The position numbers were made by a program, and so were the translations under genes. From CAZUMW01 sp964621615 (GTDB taxonomy: Bacteria > Desulfobacterota > WTBG01 > CAIYCZ01 > CAIRTM01), in NCBI GenBank assembly GCA_964621615.1, contig CAZUMW010000050.1, positions 1 through 29,515 on the forward strand: a DNA stretch of 29,515 bases, in the 5' to 3' direction. Each line of letters begins with the position of its first letter. Position 1 is the stretch's first letter. This document shows positions 17,258 to 25,535 of this stretch, one piece after another. The notes under the pieces were generated by a model. It did not search any database, was not told where the DNA came from, and saw only the letters and a program-made list of their open reading frames with translations.

Positions 17258-18373
17258 ATGACAAAAAACGACTACTATGAAATACTCGAAGTATCGCGTG
17301 ATGCTACGGCTGAGCAGATAAAAAAGGCCTACCGTAAAAAGGCCTTAAAATATCACCCTGACCGCAACCCGGATAACAAAGAAGCCGAGGAAAAATTCAA
17401 AGAGGCCAGCGAGGCCTATGAAGTGCTCAGCGACCAGCAAAAGCGAAGCCTTTACGACCGCTTCGGCCATGACGGTCTTAAAAACAGCGGGTTTTCGGGA
17501 TTTACCGGATTTGAAGACATTTTTTCATCGTTCGGGGATATTTTTGAGGATTTTTTCGGCTTCGACGACATGTTCGGAATGGGCGGCGGCAGGCGGCGGC
17601 GCAGATCATCTGCGCGGCGCGGCGCGGATCTGCGCTATGACCTGACAATAACCCTTCATGAAGCTGCATTTGGCAAAGAGGACCACATCGAGGTTCAAAA
17701 ACACGAGAAGTGCACTGAGTGTTCCGGAACCGGCGCAACCCCCGGAACCGAGCCGACAGTGTGCCCGCTGTGCCGCGGGGCCGGACGCGTCGCCCAGCAG
17801 CAGGGTTTTTTCAGCATTGCTACAACATGCCCGAAATGCAAAGGCCAGGGAGCCATTATCTCATCTCCCTGCAAGCAGTGCAGGGGCGCCGGCGTTATCG
17901 AAAAAGAAAAAACGCTCAAAATAAAGATACCGCCCGGCGTTGAAACAGGCATGCAGCTCAAGCTGGCAAACGAAGGCGAACCCGGACAAAACGGCGGTCC
18001 GCCGGGCAATCTGTATGTCTTCATCAGTGTTAAAGAAGACAAGTTTTTCAAGCGCAGCGGTAATGACATTGTGTGCCAGATTCCCGTTTCCTTCTCACAG
18101 GCAGCACTGGGAACTGACATAACGGTGCCGACGCTGAAAGGGGAGGAAACCCTTAAAGTCCCCCACGGTATTCAATCCGGTGATATCCTGCCTATCAAGG
18201 GTGCGGGAATTCCCTATTTGAACGGTTCCGGATCAGGGAACCAGCTGGTACAGGTTCTGGTAAAAACACCCACAAAGCTCACCCGGCAGCAGAAAGAGCT
18301 TTTCCAGCAGCTGGCGGAAACAGAAAAAAAGCATGAGCCAAATAAAAGTTTTATTAAAAATATTTTCAATTAG
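17258..18373 (+). CDS. dnaJ: Chaperone protein DnaJ
   Basis: 371 residues, the usual length. It is the J-domain co-chaperone that stimulates DnaK ATPase and binds unfolded proteins. The J domain (1-70) has the essential H33-P34-D35 motif. A Gly/Phe-rich linker (about 70-125) is followed by a zinc-finger domain with four CxxCxGxG repeats (CTECSGTG, CPLCRGAG, CPKCKGQG, CKQCRGAG), then the C-terminal substrate-binding domains with IKIPPGVETG and L-Y-V-F-I-S. All residues needed for function appear present. dnaK and grpE are not in the window. Its 3' end overlaps the start of the BatD-like gene by 41 bp. Confidence 0.96.
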   Translation: MTKNDYYEILEVSRDATAEQIKKAYRKKALKYHPDRNPDNKEAEEKFKEASEAYEVLSDQQKRSLYDRFGHDGLKNSGFSGFTGFEDIFSSFGDIFEDFFGFDDMFGMGGGRRRRRSSARRGADLRYDLTITLHEAAFGKEDHIEVQKHEKCTECSGTGATPGTEPTVCPLCRGAGRVAQQQGFFSIATTCPKCKGQGAIISSPCKQCRGAGVIEKEKTLKIKIPPGVETGMQLKLANEGEPGQNGGPPGNLYVFISVKEDKFFKRSGNDIVCQIPVSFSQAALGTDITVPTLKGEETLKVPHGIQSGDILPIKGAGIPYLNGSGSGNQLVQVLVKTPTKLTRQQKELFQQLAETEKKHEPNKSFIKNIFN

Positions 18374-19174
18374 CATTGCGGCCTGTTTTTTTTTGCCGCT
18401 GCGGTGGCAGGCACGCCGGAAAGCGCCCCGCGCGCCCGGATTCAGCCCAACACCACATCAGTGCCCGTTAATACGCCCTTTACACTGGAGCTGCTCATAG
18501 AGTGGGAGGGCAGCGCCGGGGACTTTATCATACATCCTGCCCCGCTTTCGCCGCCCGAGGGGCTTAAAATAATTTCAGACTCTTTCTCTTCAACTATCAC
18601 GCAAAGCACCCATACGCTGATCTACCGCTATCGCTTACAAGCGCAAAAAAAAGGCACCTATACGCTGCCGCCAATAGCAATTTCCTACTGGCCGCGCAAC
18701 AGCAACAAAGAGCACACCCTCCATACCGGAAAAATAACAATCAAAGCAGAGACTGCGCACAGCGGCGGGGGTGCAGCGGCACTGACAGTGGCACTGTGCT
18801 CTCTGGCGTTCTGTGCCGGCACTGCACTGTTTATATGGATAAAAAAGAAAAAACGACCCGCACCGCATCCCATCCCTGCTTCCGGCACTCAGCAGCAGGT
18901 GCATAAACGGCTTGAGGAATGCCGCCGGTTTAGACTCTCAGGAGATTATACCGGATTTTACCGCTGTCTCCGCGATATTGCCGACATTGTAGCACAGGAT
19001 GATCCTTCGCTGCGCGACACCATCAGCTCACTGCTTGAGCAGGTTCAATTCGGAGCGCAGACACCTGAGACTGCACAGACCGATCATCTGCTTCGGGAAA
19101 TTGAGCGAAGAACGGCCGCCTTTTATAATGACACAAAAGTGTGTGAAGAAGAGCTGAAAAAATATTGCAGATAA
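18333..19174 (+). CDS. BatD-like single-pass membrane protein with a frameshift in its signal peptide
   Basis: ATG 18333, inside the end of dnaJ, reads MSQIKVLLKIFSISIAACFF and then loses frame at a T9 run (18386-18394). With one more T the signal peptide would continue as FFAAAVAGTPESAP and join the long open frame ending at 19174. As it stands, translation would have to start near GTG 18404 without a signal. The joined product of about 280 residues has an extracytoplasmic beta-rich N-terminal part (Y-R-Y-R-L-Q-A-Q-K-K-G-T-Y-T-L-P-P-I is typical of BatD/oxygen-tolerance proteins), a membrane helix around the ALTVALCSLAFCAGTALFIW segment followed by KKKK, and a cytoplasmic helical tail. It is shorter than classical BatD and no other Bat gene is adjacent, so the family call is tentative. 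Confidence 0.55.
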
Positions 19175-19291
19175 TGATATCCGTATACGGCGCGGAACTT
19201 CATTCGGACTGATATCTTGAAACTGCACCGGAAAACCGAATACTTATGCCTGCAAAACCGGCAAATATTACCCTCAAAGCGGCATTTTCGT

Positions 19292-19513
19292 TCACGAGCA
19301 ACTGCTGCAGTTTTTAGATGAGCAGCCTGCGCACGAAGAGGAGACTGCTCCGGCTTTTCCCTGTTTCCCGCCTGATTTAATGCTGCATGCGGACATCATC
19401 TTGCCGGTATCTGAAGAGCCGCAGGCAGCGCAGGTCACTGAATTATCTTGCTTTTGTACAATCGCCTCAAACCGGTGACCGCAGGTGCGGCAGCTGTATT
19501 CAAAAATAGGCAT
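19292..19513 (-). CDS. FmdB-type zinc-ribbon protein
   Basis: 73 residues starting MPIFEYSCRTCGHRFEA, the defining start of the FmdB/CxxC_CxxC_SSSS putative regulatory family. Two CxxC pairs (CRTC and CAAC) form one zinc ribbon, and the tail is Ser/Gly/Cys-rich (C-A-G-C-S-S-K-N-C-S-S-C). FmdB was first linked to regulation of an amidase gene, but the function of most members is unknown. A GGGGA sequence precedes the ATG. It is convergent with the BatD-like gene. Confidence 0.88.
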   Translation of the reverse strand: MPIFEYSCRTCGHRFEAIVQKQDNSVTCAACGSSDTGKMMSACSIKSGGKQGKAGAVSSSCAGCSSKNCSSCS

Positions 19514-19598
19514 ATAAACAATCCCCGCTGTTGGTTATATTGGCCTGAATATTGAATTAAGGGTGTACAGAGTGTTCACTACTTGTAAGGAGGTCATC

Positions 19599-19778
19599 AT
19601 GACTCCCCTTAACAACACGTATTCCACTCGCAAAAGCCGGCTTCAGCATTACCTTCTCAACTGGATACTGATCTCCCGCTACCAGATGGTGCAATACGGT
19701 ATCCCGAAGGAAATGACGGTTCGCTCGCTCAGCATGCTTGAATATGTGTTAAAAAAGATACGCATCATCAAAACCTGA
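19599..19778 (+). CDS. Small protein of unknown function with a very strong ribosome binding site
   Basis: 59 residues from ATG 19599, with TAAGGAGGT ending 4 bases upstream, the strongest Shine-Dalgarno match in the window. The product is basic and helical, with the core ISRYQMVQYGIPKEMTVRSL followed by S-M-L-E-Y-V-L-K-K. The spacing of hydrophobic residues around the M-x-x-x-G and the L-S-x-x-L faintly recalls Spo0E-like phosphatase peptides, but the catalytic signature is not there and I do not assign it. It is followed by repeat copy B and then two hybrid kinases. Confidence 0.6.
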   Translation: MTPLNNTYSTRKSRLQHYLLNWILISRYQMVQYGIPKEMTVRSLSMLEYVLKKIRIIKT

Positions 19779-19919
19779 AGGTCTGCCCGCCTCCGGCACA
19801 CCGCTGTAAATCAATTCCCTCTGCATATTAGTATACCATGTATACCCTATTCATATATATAACCCGAAAATAGCTTCCTGCAATAAAAAAATACAATTTA
19901 TCATTAGTGCCCAAAAAAC

Positions 19920-20165
19920 GTGTCCACAATAAATTAAAGCATTAAACAAAAGCCGGTTCGGGAGGGTCTCTGCGCAGCCGCCGCCATATGAAACCTCACT
20001 TCATGGACGGCCCGATACCGCTCGCTGTACTCATGAACAGACATTTTGCAGGGATTATCCCAAACAGCAACTTCCTCCGGGCCGTGTGTGTACTGAATAA
20101 TATAACGGCACATGCCGCTGCATAACCTATTCACTTATTGCGGGGCTCTGCAAAGCCCCCGCTCA
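19920..20165. repeat. Dispersed repeat, copy B (right end degenerate)
   Basis: The left end GTGTCCACAATAAATTAA and the sub-terminal AGCCGGTTCGGG match copies A and C. Between 19941 and about 20095 the match to copy A is without gaps. The right-hand hairpin is retained (GCGGGGCT/AGCCCCCGC at about 20139-20161) although its bases differ from copy A. The right terminal inverted repeat seen in copy A has decayed, so the right boundary is approximate. On the minus strand a 66-codon frame (20134-19934) corresponds to the frame found in copy A. It lies in a 595-bp gap between the small gene ending at 19778 and the first hybrid kinase. Confidence 0.75.
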
Positions 20166-20248
20166 CAAACCGCACGGCATCCGACTATCCGGCATTCTTT
20201 ACGGTGCATATATTTTCCTTTAGAAATTGCAAAAACACGCGATATATC

Positions 20249-20313
20249 ATACGATGACACTAAAATGAGCCGATATTAGATCCGTACACATTTTTGCTTC
20301 GTACACATCGTAT
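20249..20313. promoter_or_regulatory. Inverted and direct repeats upstream of the first hybrid kinase
   Basis: ATACGATG (20249-20256) and its inverse CATCGTAT (20306-20313) bracket 49 bp. CGTACACAT occurs twice in direct orientation at 20283-20291 and 20300-20308, 17 bp apart. The cluster ends 60 bp before the kinase ATG, a likely place for regulator binding sites or a looped operator. The binding factor is unknown. Confidence 0.35.
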
Positions 20314-20373
20314 CATCATCCCGTAGAACCTGAGTGCCGTGCTTTTCCCGCTCAGAAACTGCCGGAACATACT

Positions 20374-22959
20374 ATGCCCGAAAACAGTCACATATCCACT
20401 GAAAAATCAGCATCCCCAAAAGATGCCATATCGCGTTTTTACCGCATACGTGACAGGAAAGCGAAATTCATTATCGCGGCACTGTCGGGCCTTGTCTATG
20501 TAGTGTGCTTCATGATTATATTTTTCGCTGTTGGAAAAATCATGTCCATAAGCGGGCTCATTCCCACGCTTGTCATGGGGTGGCTGTTCGGCACCATCCC
20601 GGCCATTATTACCGGGCTGGCAACGCTTCCCGCCAATATGATCATGCGCAGCCTGGTGGGCGTCGGCATGTGGGGCCCGGGGTTCACTGTAGGCACCGGG
20701 CTGGCCGGAACAGGGGCGATCATACTTAACGGAGCCATCATCGGGCTGCTTCGTGACCTGAATACGCGCTACCAGAAAGAGCTTATAGAGCGTCACCGGG
20801 CAGAACAGCGCATAAAAAAACAGCATGACCAGCTCGATGATATCAATAAGCGGCTTCAGGCACGGCGCCGGGAGCGCACGCAGGCGCTTGAGGAGCTCCG
20901 GCGAACCAAGGAGCAACTTGAAGATCTGATTGACAACTCTATAGACCCCCTTCTGATCGCCGACAGCGAAGCGCATATTACCAAACCGAACAAAGCCTTT
21001 CTGTCAATGCTCGGCCTTACCGAACAGGAGGTGATCGGCAAGCCGCTGCACTCGTTTTCAATTGTCAAGGAGGGCACCTACACGTCAACAGCCGGTGAGA
21101 CGATCACCATCGGCGAGCAGTTTCTCGACGAGTCTTCAGAAAAAATTGTCGAACTATACGAAAAGGGAAAAATAGCTAACTGGAAGTGGTTTTATCTGAG
21201 GAAAGACAACGTTATCGTCCCCATAACGCAAAGCATGATTTTTCTGTACAATGCCAAAGGGGAGCGCGCCGCCAGCTTTGCAATCATACGTGACATCACG
21301 GAGCAGCGGCGCGCCGAGCTGGCCCTTGAGCAGGCAAAGGAGAAGGCCGAAGAGGCGAACCAGTCAAAAAGCGTGTTTCTTGCCAACATGAGCCATGAGA
21401 TCAGGACCCCCATGAACGGGGTAATCGGCTTCACCGACATGATCATGGATACCGAGCTCAACGAGGAGCAGCTCGACTACGCAAAGACCATCAAGCGCAG
21501 CGGCGAGGCCCTGCTGTCGCTCATAAACGACATACTTGATTTTTCCAAAATAGAGGCAGGCAAAATCGCTCTCGAACAGCTTGACTTTGACGTTGAGATG
21601 CTCGCCTACGATGTGTGTGAGCTGGTCCGCCCGCGGCTGGGCACCAGAGAGGTCGAGCTGCTGTGCCGCATTGACGATAACCTGCCCGCACGGTTTGTGG
21701 GCGATCCGCACCGGTTCCGCCAGGTGCTGATCAACCTGATGGGCAATGCGGCCAAGTTCACTGAAAGCGGCGAGATCGAGCTGGCGCTGGAAGTCGAGCA
21801 GGAGCGGGACGAATATCTGTTTGTGCACACCCGCATACGCGATACGGGCATCGGCATTGCGCAGGACAAGCTGGAATCTATTTTCGAGGTGTTCCAGCAG
21901 GCAGACAGCACCACCACCAGAAAATACGGCGGCACCGGGCTGGGGCTTTCCATATGCCGCAAAATCGCCGACCTGATGGGCGGCAAAATATGGGCTGAAA
22001 GCCCGGCGCAGCCCGAGCACGCCGGAGCGGGGCGGGATCAGGCAGGCCCGGGCAGCGTGTTTCACTTCACTGCCTGGCTCAAACAGGCCGAAGGCAGGCA
22101 GGTCCGCCGCATTGCGCCGGTGGCTCTTGAGGGCAAAAAGGTGCTTATTACCGATGACAACCGGACCAACCTTGACATTCTGACCCACATTTTAAAATCA
22201 GGCGGCATGCAGGTTGAGGGCTTTACCAGCGGCAAGGACACGGTCGCGGCCGTGGATGAGACCTTCCGGGAGGGAAAGCCCTATGATATCTGCGTGCTGG
22301 ATATCAGGATGCCGGGGATGTCGGGCTACGATGTTGCCCGCCATATCCGGTCTCACTACGGCGCGGGGGTGCCGCTGCTGGCCTTTACCTCATCAACCGA
22401 CAGCGGGGCGCGCAAATGCCATGAGGCGGGCTTCAACGGCTTCCTGCCCAAGCCCATCAAGCAGGCCAAGCTGTTCAGGATGATGGAGCGCCTGATGGGA
22501 GAGGCATCCGGCGACCGGCAGGTCGAGGACACAGAGCCCGGCATTGTCACCCAGCACTCCATGCGCGAGGATGCAAAAATGTCGGCATCCATTCTGCTTG
22601 CAGAGGATAACCCGGTCAATCAGAAGCTGGCGGTGAAGCTGCTTGCCAAGGCCGGCTATTCGGTCACCACCGCCGCCACCGGCAAAGAGGCGGTGGACAC
22701 CTTTTCAAAGGCTCCTGACAACTATGACATCGTTTTAATGGACATACAGATGCCGGAAATGAACGGCCTTGACGCCACGAAAGCCCTGCGCGGCAGCGGG
22801 TTTACCGACATTCCCATTGTGGCCATGACCGCAAACGCCATGAAGGGCGACCGGGAAAAGTGCCTCGCGGCCGGCATGAACGACTATATCGCCAAGCCCA
22901 TAAAGCGCGAGGTCGTCTTCGAAATGCTCAGAAAATGGGTTTTCGAATCAAAAACATGA
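20374..22959 (+). CDS. Hybrid sensor histidine kinase 1 (membrane sensor, PAS, HisKA, HATPase, two REC)
   Basis: 861 residues. An N-terminal integral membrane sensor (about residues 28-135, four or more hydrophobic segments, with LATLPAN and a G-rich end) is followed by a coiled-coil linker (about 135-185) and a PAS domain (about 185-310). HisKA has FLANMSHEIRTPMNGVIGF with phosphoacceptor H341; the HATPase shows NLMGNAAKFT, DTGIGI and GGTGLGLSI. Two receiver domains follow, with D643 (VLDIRMPG) and D790 (VLMDIQMP) and their conserved lysines. There is no Hpt or output domain, so phosphate must pass to another protein. Residues 300-858 are identical to residues 280-838 of the next gene, while the sensor and PAS are only distantly similar. 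Signal unknown. Confidence 0.95.
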   Translation: MPENSHISTEKSASPKDAISRFYRIRDRKAKFIIAALSGLVYVVCFMIIFFAVGKIMSISGLIPTLVMGWLFGTIPAIITGLATLPANMIMRSLVGVGMWGPGFTVGTGLAGTGAIILNGAIIGLLRDLNTRYQKELIERHRAEQRIKKQHDQLDDINKRLQARRRERTQALEELRRTKEQLEDLIDNSIDPLLIADSEAHITKPNKAFLSMLGLTEQEVIGKPLHSFSIVKEGTYTSTAGETITIGEQFLDESSEKIVELYEKGKIANWKWFYLRKDNVIVPITQSMIFLYNAKGERAASFAIIRDITEQRRAELALEQAKEKAEEANQSKSVFLANMSHEIRTPMNGVIGFTDMIMDTELNEEQLDYAKTIKRSGEALLSLINDILDFSKIEAGKIALEQLDFDVEMLAYDVCELVRPRLGTREVELLCRIDDNLPARFVGDPHRFRQVLINLMGNAAKFTESGEIELALEVEQERDEYLFVHTRIRDTGIGIAQDKLESIFEVFQQADSTTTRKYGGTGLGLSICRKIADLMGGKIWAESPAQPEHAGAGRDQAGPGSVFHFTAWLKQAEGRQVRRIAPVALEGKKVLITDDNRTNLDILTHILKSGGMQVEGFTSGKDTVAAVDETFREGKPYDICVLDIRMPGMSGYDVARHIRSHYGAGVPLLAFTSSTDSGARKCHEAGFNGFLPKPIKQAKLFRMMERLMGEASGDRQVEDTEPGIVTQHSMREDAKMSASILLAEDNPVNQKLAVKLLAKAGYSVTTAATGKEAVDTFSKAPDNYDIVLMDIQMPEMNGLDATKALRGSGFTDIPIVAMTANAMKGDREKCLAAGMNDYIAKPIKREVVFEMLRKWVFESKT
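21270..22947. repeat. Direct repeat, first copy of the 1678-bp kinase block
   Basis: This block matches 23830-25507 at a constant offset of 2560 bp; I found no difference in any line I compared, and the encoded proteins and all antisense frames are the same. Identity starts abruptly within the PAC tail of the PAS domain and stops five codons before the kinase 1 stop codon. Confidence 0.93.
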
Positions 22960-22993
22960 CATGTCTTTGGCTGAAAACAGCTGATGCACCGCT

Positions 22994-25525
22994 ATGAAAA
23001 AAACGGCTTTCTCATTAAATCAACTTAAAACCATCGCCCTTGCAGGCTCCTTTCTGTTGTATGTTTTTTTATTTCTGCTTTTGTCATTCAAGGCCGGCCA
23101 CGGTATGGCAATTACCTCCATTATACCGGTAGTGGTTATCAGCGGGGTTTACGGCATGAAAGCCGGCATCCTTGCAGCCGTGCTCACCCTGCCCGCAAAT
23201 TATGTGATGGCGATTATTGTCGGTATTTCCTGGTGGGACAGCGTATTCATGCGCGGGGCTGGTGTTTTCGGAACGTTCGGCACCATAATCATTGCCGCCC
23301 TTGTCGGTAAGCTTAGCGAGCTCGTCGTCAATATCCGCTCTGAAACACGCATGCGCCGCCGTATTGAAAGCCGTATTGTCAAGCAGCGCGATGAGCTCAG
23401 CGCCTCAAACAGAAAGCTCAAAGATGAAATCACCGAGTGCGAGCAGGTGGTAAGCGAGCTGCAATCCACCAAAGAACATACCGAAAACCTGCTCAACAAC
23501 TCTCTTGACCCTATAGTTATTGCAGACGGAACCGGTCATTTCACCATTGCGAATGACGCTTTTTTGAACATGGTGCAGATGTCTCGCGATGAGGTTATGG
23601 GCAATGCGATGCACACCTTTGCCCCCCAGGAAGGAACCTACACGTCAACAGCAGGGGACACGGTCGTTATCGATGAAACCTTTTACCGGAACGCGGTTAA
23701 AATGATAGAGGAGCTTTTCGAAAGCTCGCGGGTATCAAACTTTTTCACCTACATGCGCACTGCTTCAGGCACGATCGTTCCCACCATGCAGAACTGTGTG
23801 CTTCTGAAAGACGAGCAGGGCAATCAAATCGCCAGCTTTGCAATCATACGTGACATCACGGAGCAGCGGCGCGCCGAGCTGGCCCTTGAGCAGGCAAAGG
23901 AGAAGGCCGAAGAGGCGAACCAGTCAAAAAGCGTGTTTCTTGCCAACATGAGCCATGAGATCAGGACCCCCATGAACGGGGTAATCGGCTTCACCGACAT
24001 GATCATGGATACCGAGCTCAACGAGGAGCAGCTCGACTACGCAAAGACCATCAAGCGCAGCGGCGAGGCCCTGCTGTCGCTCATAAACGACATACTTGAT
24101 TTTTCCAAAATAGAGGCAGGCAAAATCGCTCTCGAACAGCTTGACTTTGACGTTGAGATGCTCGCCTACGATGTGTGTGAGCTGGTCCGCCCGCGGCTGG
24201 GCACCAGAGAGGTCGAGCTGCTGTGCCGCATTGACGATAACCTGCCCGCACGGTTTGTGGGCGATCCGCACCGGTTCCGCCAGGTGCTGATCAACCTGAT
24301 GGGCAATGCGGCCAAGTTCACTGAAAGCGGCGAGATCGAGCTGGCGCTGGAAGTCGAGCAGGAGCGGGACGAATATCTGTTTGTGCACACCCGCATACGC
24401 GATACGGGCATCGGCATTGCGCAGGACAAGCTGGAATCTATTTTCGAGGTGTTCCAGCAGGCAGACAGCACCACCACCAGAAAATACGGCGGCACCGGGC
24501 TGGGGCTTTCCATATGCCGCAAAATCGCCGACCTGATGGGCGGCAAAATATGGGCTGAAAGCCCGGCGCAGCCCGAGCACGCCGGAGCGGGGCGGGATCA
24601 GGCAGGCCCGGGCAGCGTGTTTCACTTCACTGCCTGGCTCAAACAGGCCGAAGGCAGGCAGGTCCGCCGCATTGCGCCGGTGGCTCTTGAGGGCAAAAAG
24701 GTGCTTATTACCGATGACAACCGGACCAACCTTGACATTCTGACCCACATTTTAAAATCAGGCGGCATGCAGGTTGAGGGCTTTACCAGCGGCAAGGACA
24801 CGGTCGCGGCCGTGGATGAGACCTTCCGGGAGGGAAAGCCCTATGATATCTGCGTGCTGGATATCAGGATGCCGGGGATGTCGGGCTACGATGTTGCCCG
24901 CCATATCCGGTCTCACTACGGCGCGGGGGTGCCGCTGCTGGCCTTTACCTCATCAACCGACAGCGGGGCGCGCAAATGCCATGAGGCGGGCTTCAACGGC
25001 TTCCTGCCCAAGCCCATCAAGCAGGCCAAGCTGTTCAGGATGATGGAGCGCCTGATGGGAGAGGCATCCGGCGACCGGCAGGTCGAGGACACAGAGCCCG
25101 GCATTGTCACCCAGCACTCCATGCGCGAGGATGCAAAAATGTCGGCATCCATTCTGCTTGCAGAGGATAACCCGGTCAATCAGAAGCTGGCGGTGAAGCT
25201 GCTTGCCAAGGCCGGCTATTCGGTCACCACCGCCGCCACCGGCAAAGAGGCGGTGGACACCTTTTCAAAGGCTCCTGACAACTATGACATCGTTTTAATG
25301 GACATACAGATGCCGGAAATGAACGGCCTTGACGCCACGAAAGCCCTGCGCGGCAGCGGGTTTACCGACATTCCCATTGTGGCCATGACCGCAAACGCCA
25401 TGAAGGGCGACCGGGAAAAGTGCCTCGCGGCCGGCATGAACGACTATATCGCCAAGCCCATAAAGCGCGAGGTCGTCTTCGAAATGCTCAGAAAATGGGT
25501 TTTCGAAAATTCCCCGAAAGCATAG
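22994..25525 (+). CDS. Hybrid sensor histidine kinase 2 (membrane sensor, PAS, HisKA, HATPase, two REC)
   Basis: 843 residues, starting 34 bp after kinase 1, so probably the same transcript. The architecture is the same: membrane sensor (about 15-120; related to kinase 1 through the shared LTLPANYVMAIIVG-like segment), coiled coil, PAS (about 165-290), HisKA with H321, HATPase, and receivers with D623 and D770. From residue 280 to 838 it is identical to kinase 1. The PAS domains share a short Y-T-S-T-A-G-(E/D)-T motif but differ at most other positions, so the two proteins probably sense different or modified cues and phosphorylate the same partner. No strong ribosome binding site is seen. 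It is convergent with hmcC (10-bp gap). Confidence 0.95.
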   Translation: MKKTAFSLNQLKTIALAGSFLLYVFLFLLLSFKAGHGMAITSIIPVVVISGVYGMKAGILAAVLTLPANYVMAIIVGISWWDSVFMRGAGVFGTFGTIIIAALVGKLSELVVNIRSETRMRRRIESRIVKQRDELSASNRKLKDEITECEQVVSELQSTKEHTENLLNNSLDPIVIADGTGHFTIANDAFLNMVQMSRDEVMGNAMHTFAPQEGTYTSTAGDTVVIDETFYRNAVKMIEELFESSRVSNFFTYMRTASGTIVPTMQNCVLLKDEQGNQIASFAIIRDITEQRRAELALEQAKEKAEEANQSKSVFLANMSHEIRTPMNGVIGFTDMIMDTELNEEQLDYAKTIKRSGEALLSLINDILDFSKIEAGKIALEQLDFDVEMLAYDVCELVRPRLGTREVELLCRIDDNLPARFVGDPHRFRQVLINLMGNAAKFTESGEIELALEVEQERDEYLFVHTRIRDTGIGIAQDKLESIFEVFQQADSTTTRKYGGTGLGLSICRKIADLMGGKIWAESPAQPEHAGAGRDQAGPGSVFHFTAWLKQAEGRQVRRIAPVALEGKKVLITDDNRTNLDILTHILKSGGMQVEGFTSGKDTVAAVDETFREGKPYDICVLDIRMPGMSGYDVARHIRSHYGAGVPLLAFTSSTDSGARKCHEAGFNGFLPKPIKQAKLFRMMERLMGEASGDRQVEDTEPGIVTQHSMREDAKMSASILLAEDNPVNQKLAVKLLAKAGYSVTTAATGKEAVDTFSKAPDNYDIVLMDIQMPEMNGLDATKALRGSGFTDIPIVAMTANAMKGDREKCLAAGMNDYIAKPIKREVVFEMLRKWVFENSPKA
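23830..25507. repeat. Direct repeat, second copy of the 1678-bp kinase block
   Basis: Second copy of 21270-22947. The two blocks are separated by kinase 1's last codons, the 34-bp spacer and kinase 2's own sensor and PAS region. Flanking coding sequence on either side is clearly diverged, so a simple recent whole-gene duplication does not explain the pattern. Confidence 0.93.
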
Positions 25526-25535
25526 CAGCCACGCA

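Noticed and set aside
21364..24748. Identical 274-residue minus-strand frames at 21364-22188 and 23924-24748
   Set aside because: They are antisense shadows of the identical kinase blocks; their being identical only reflects the duplication.
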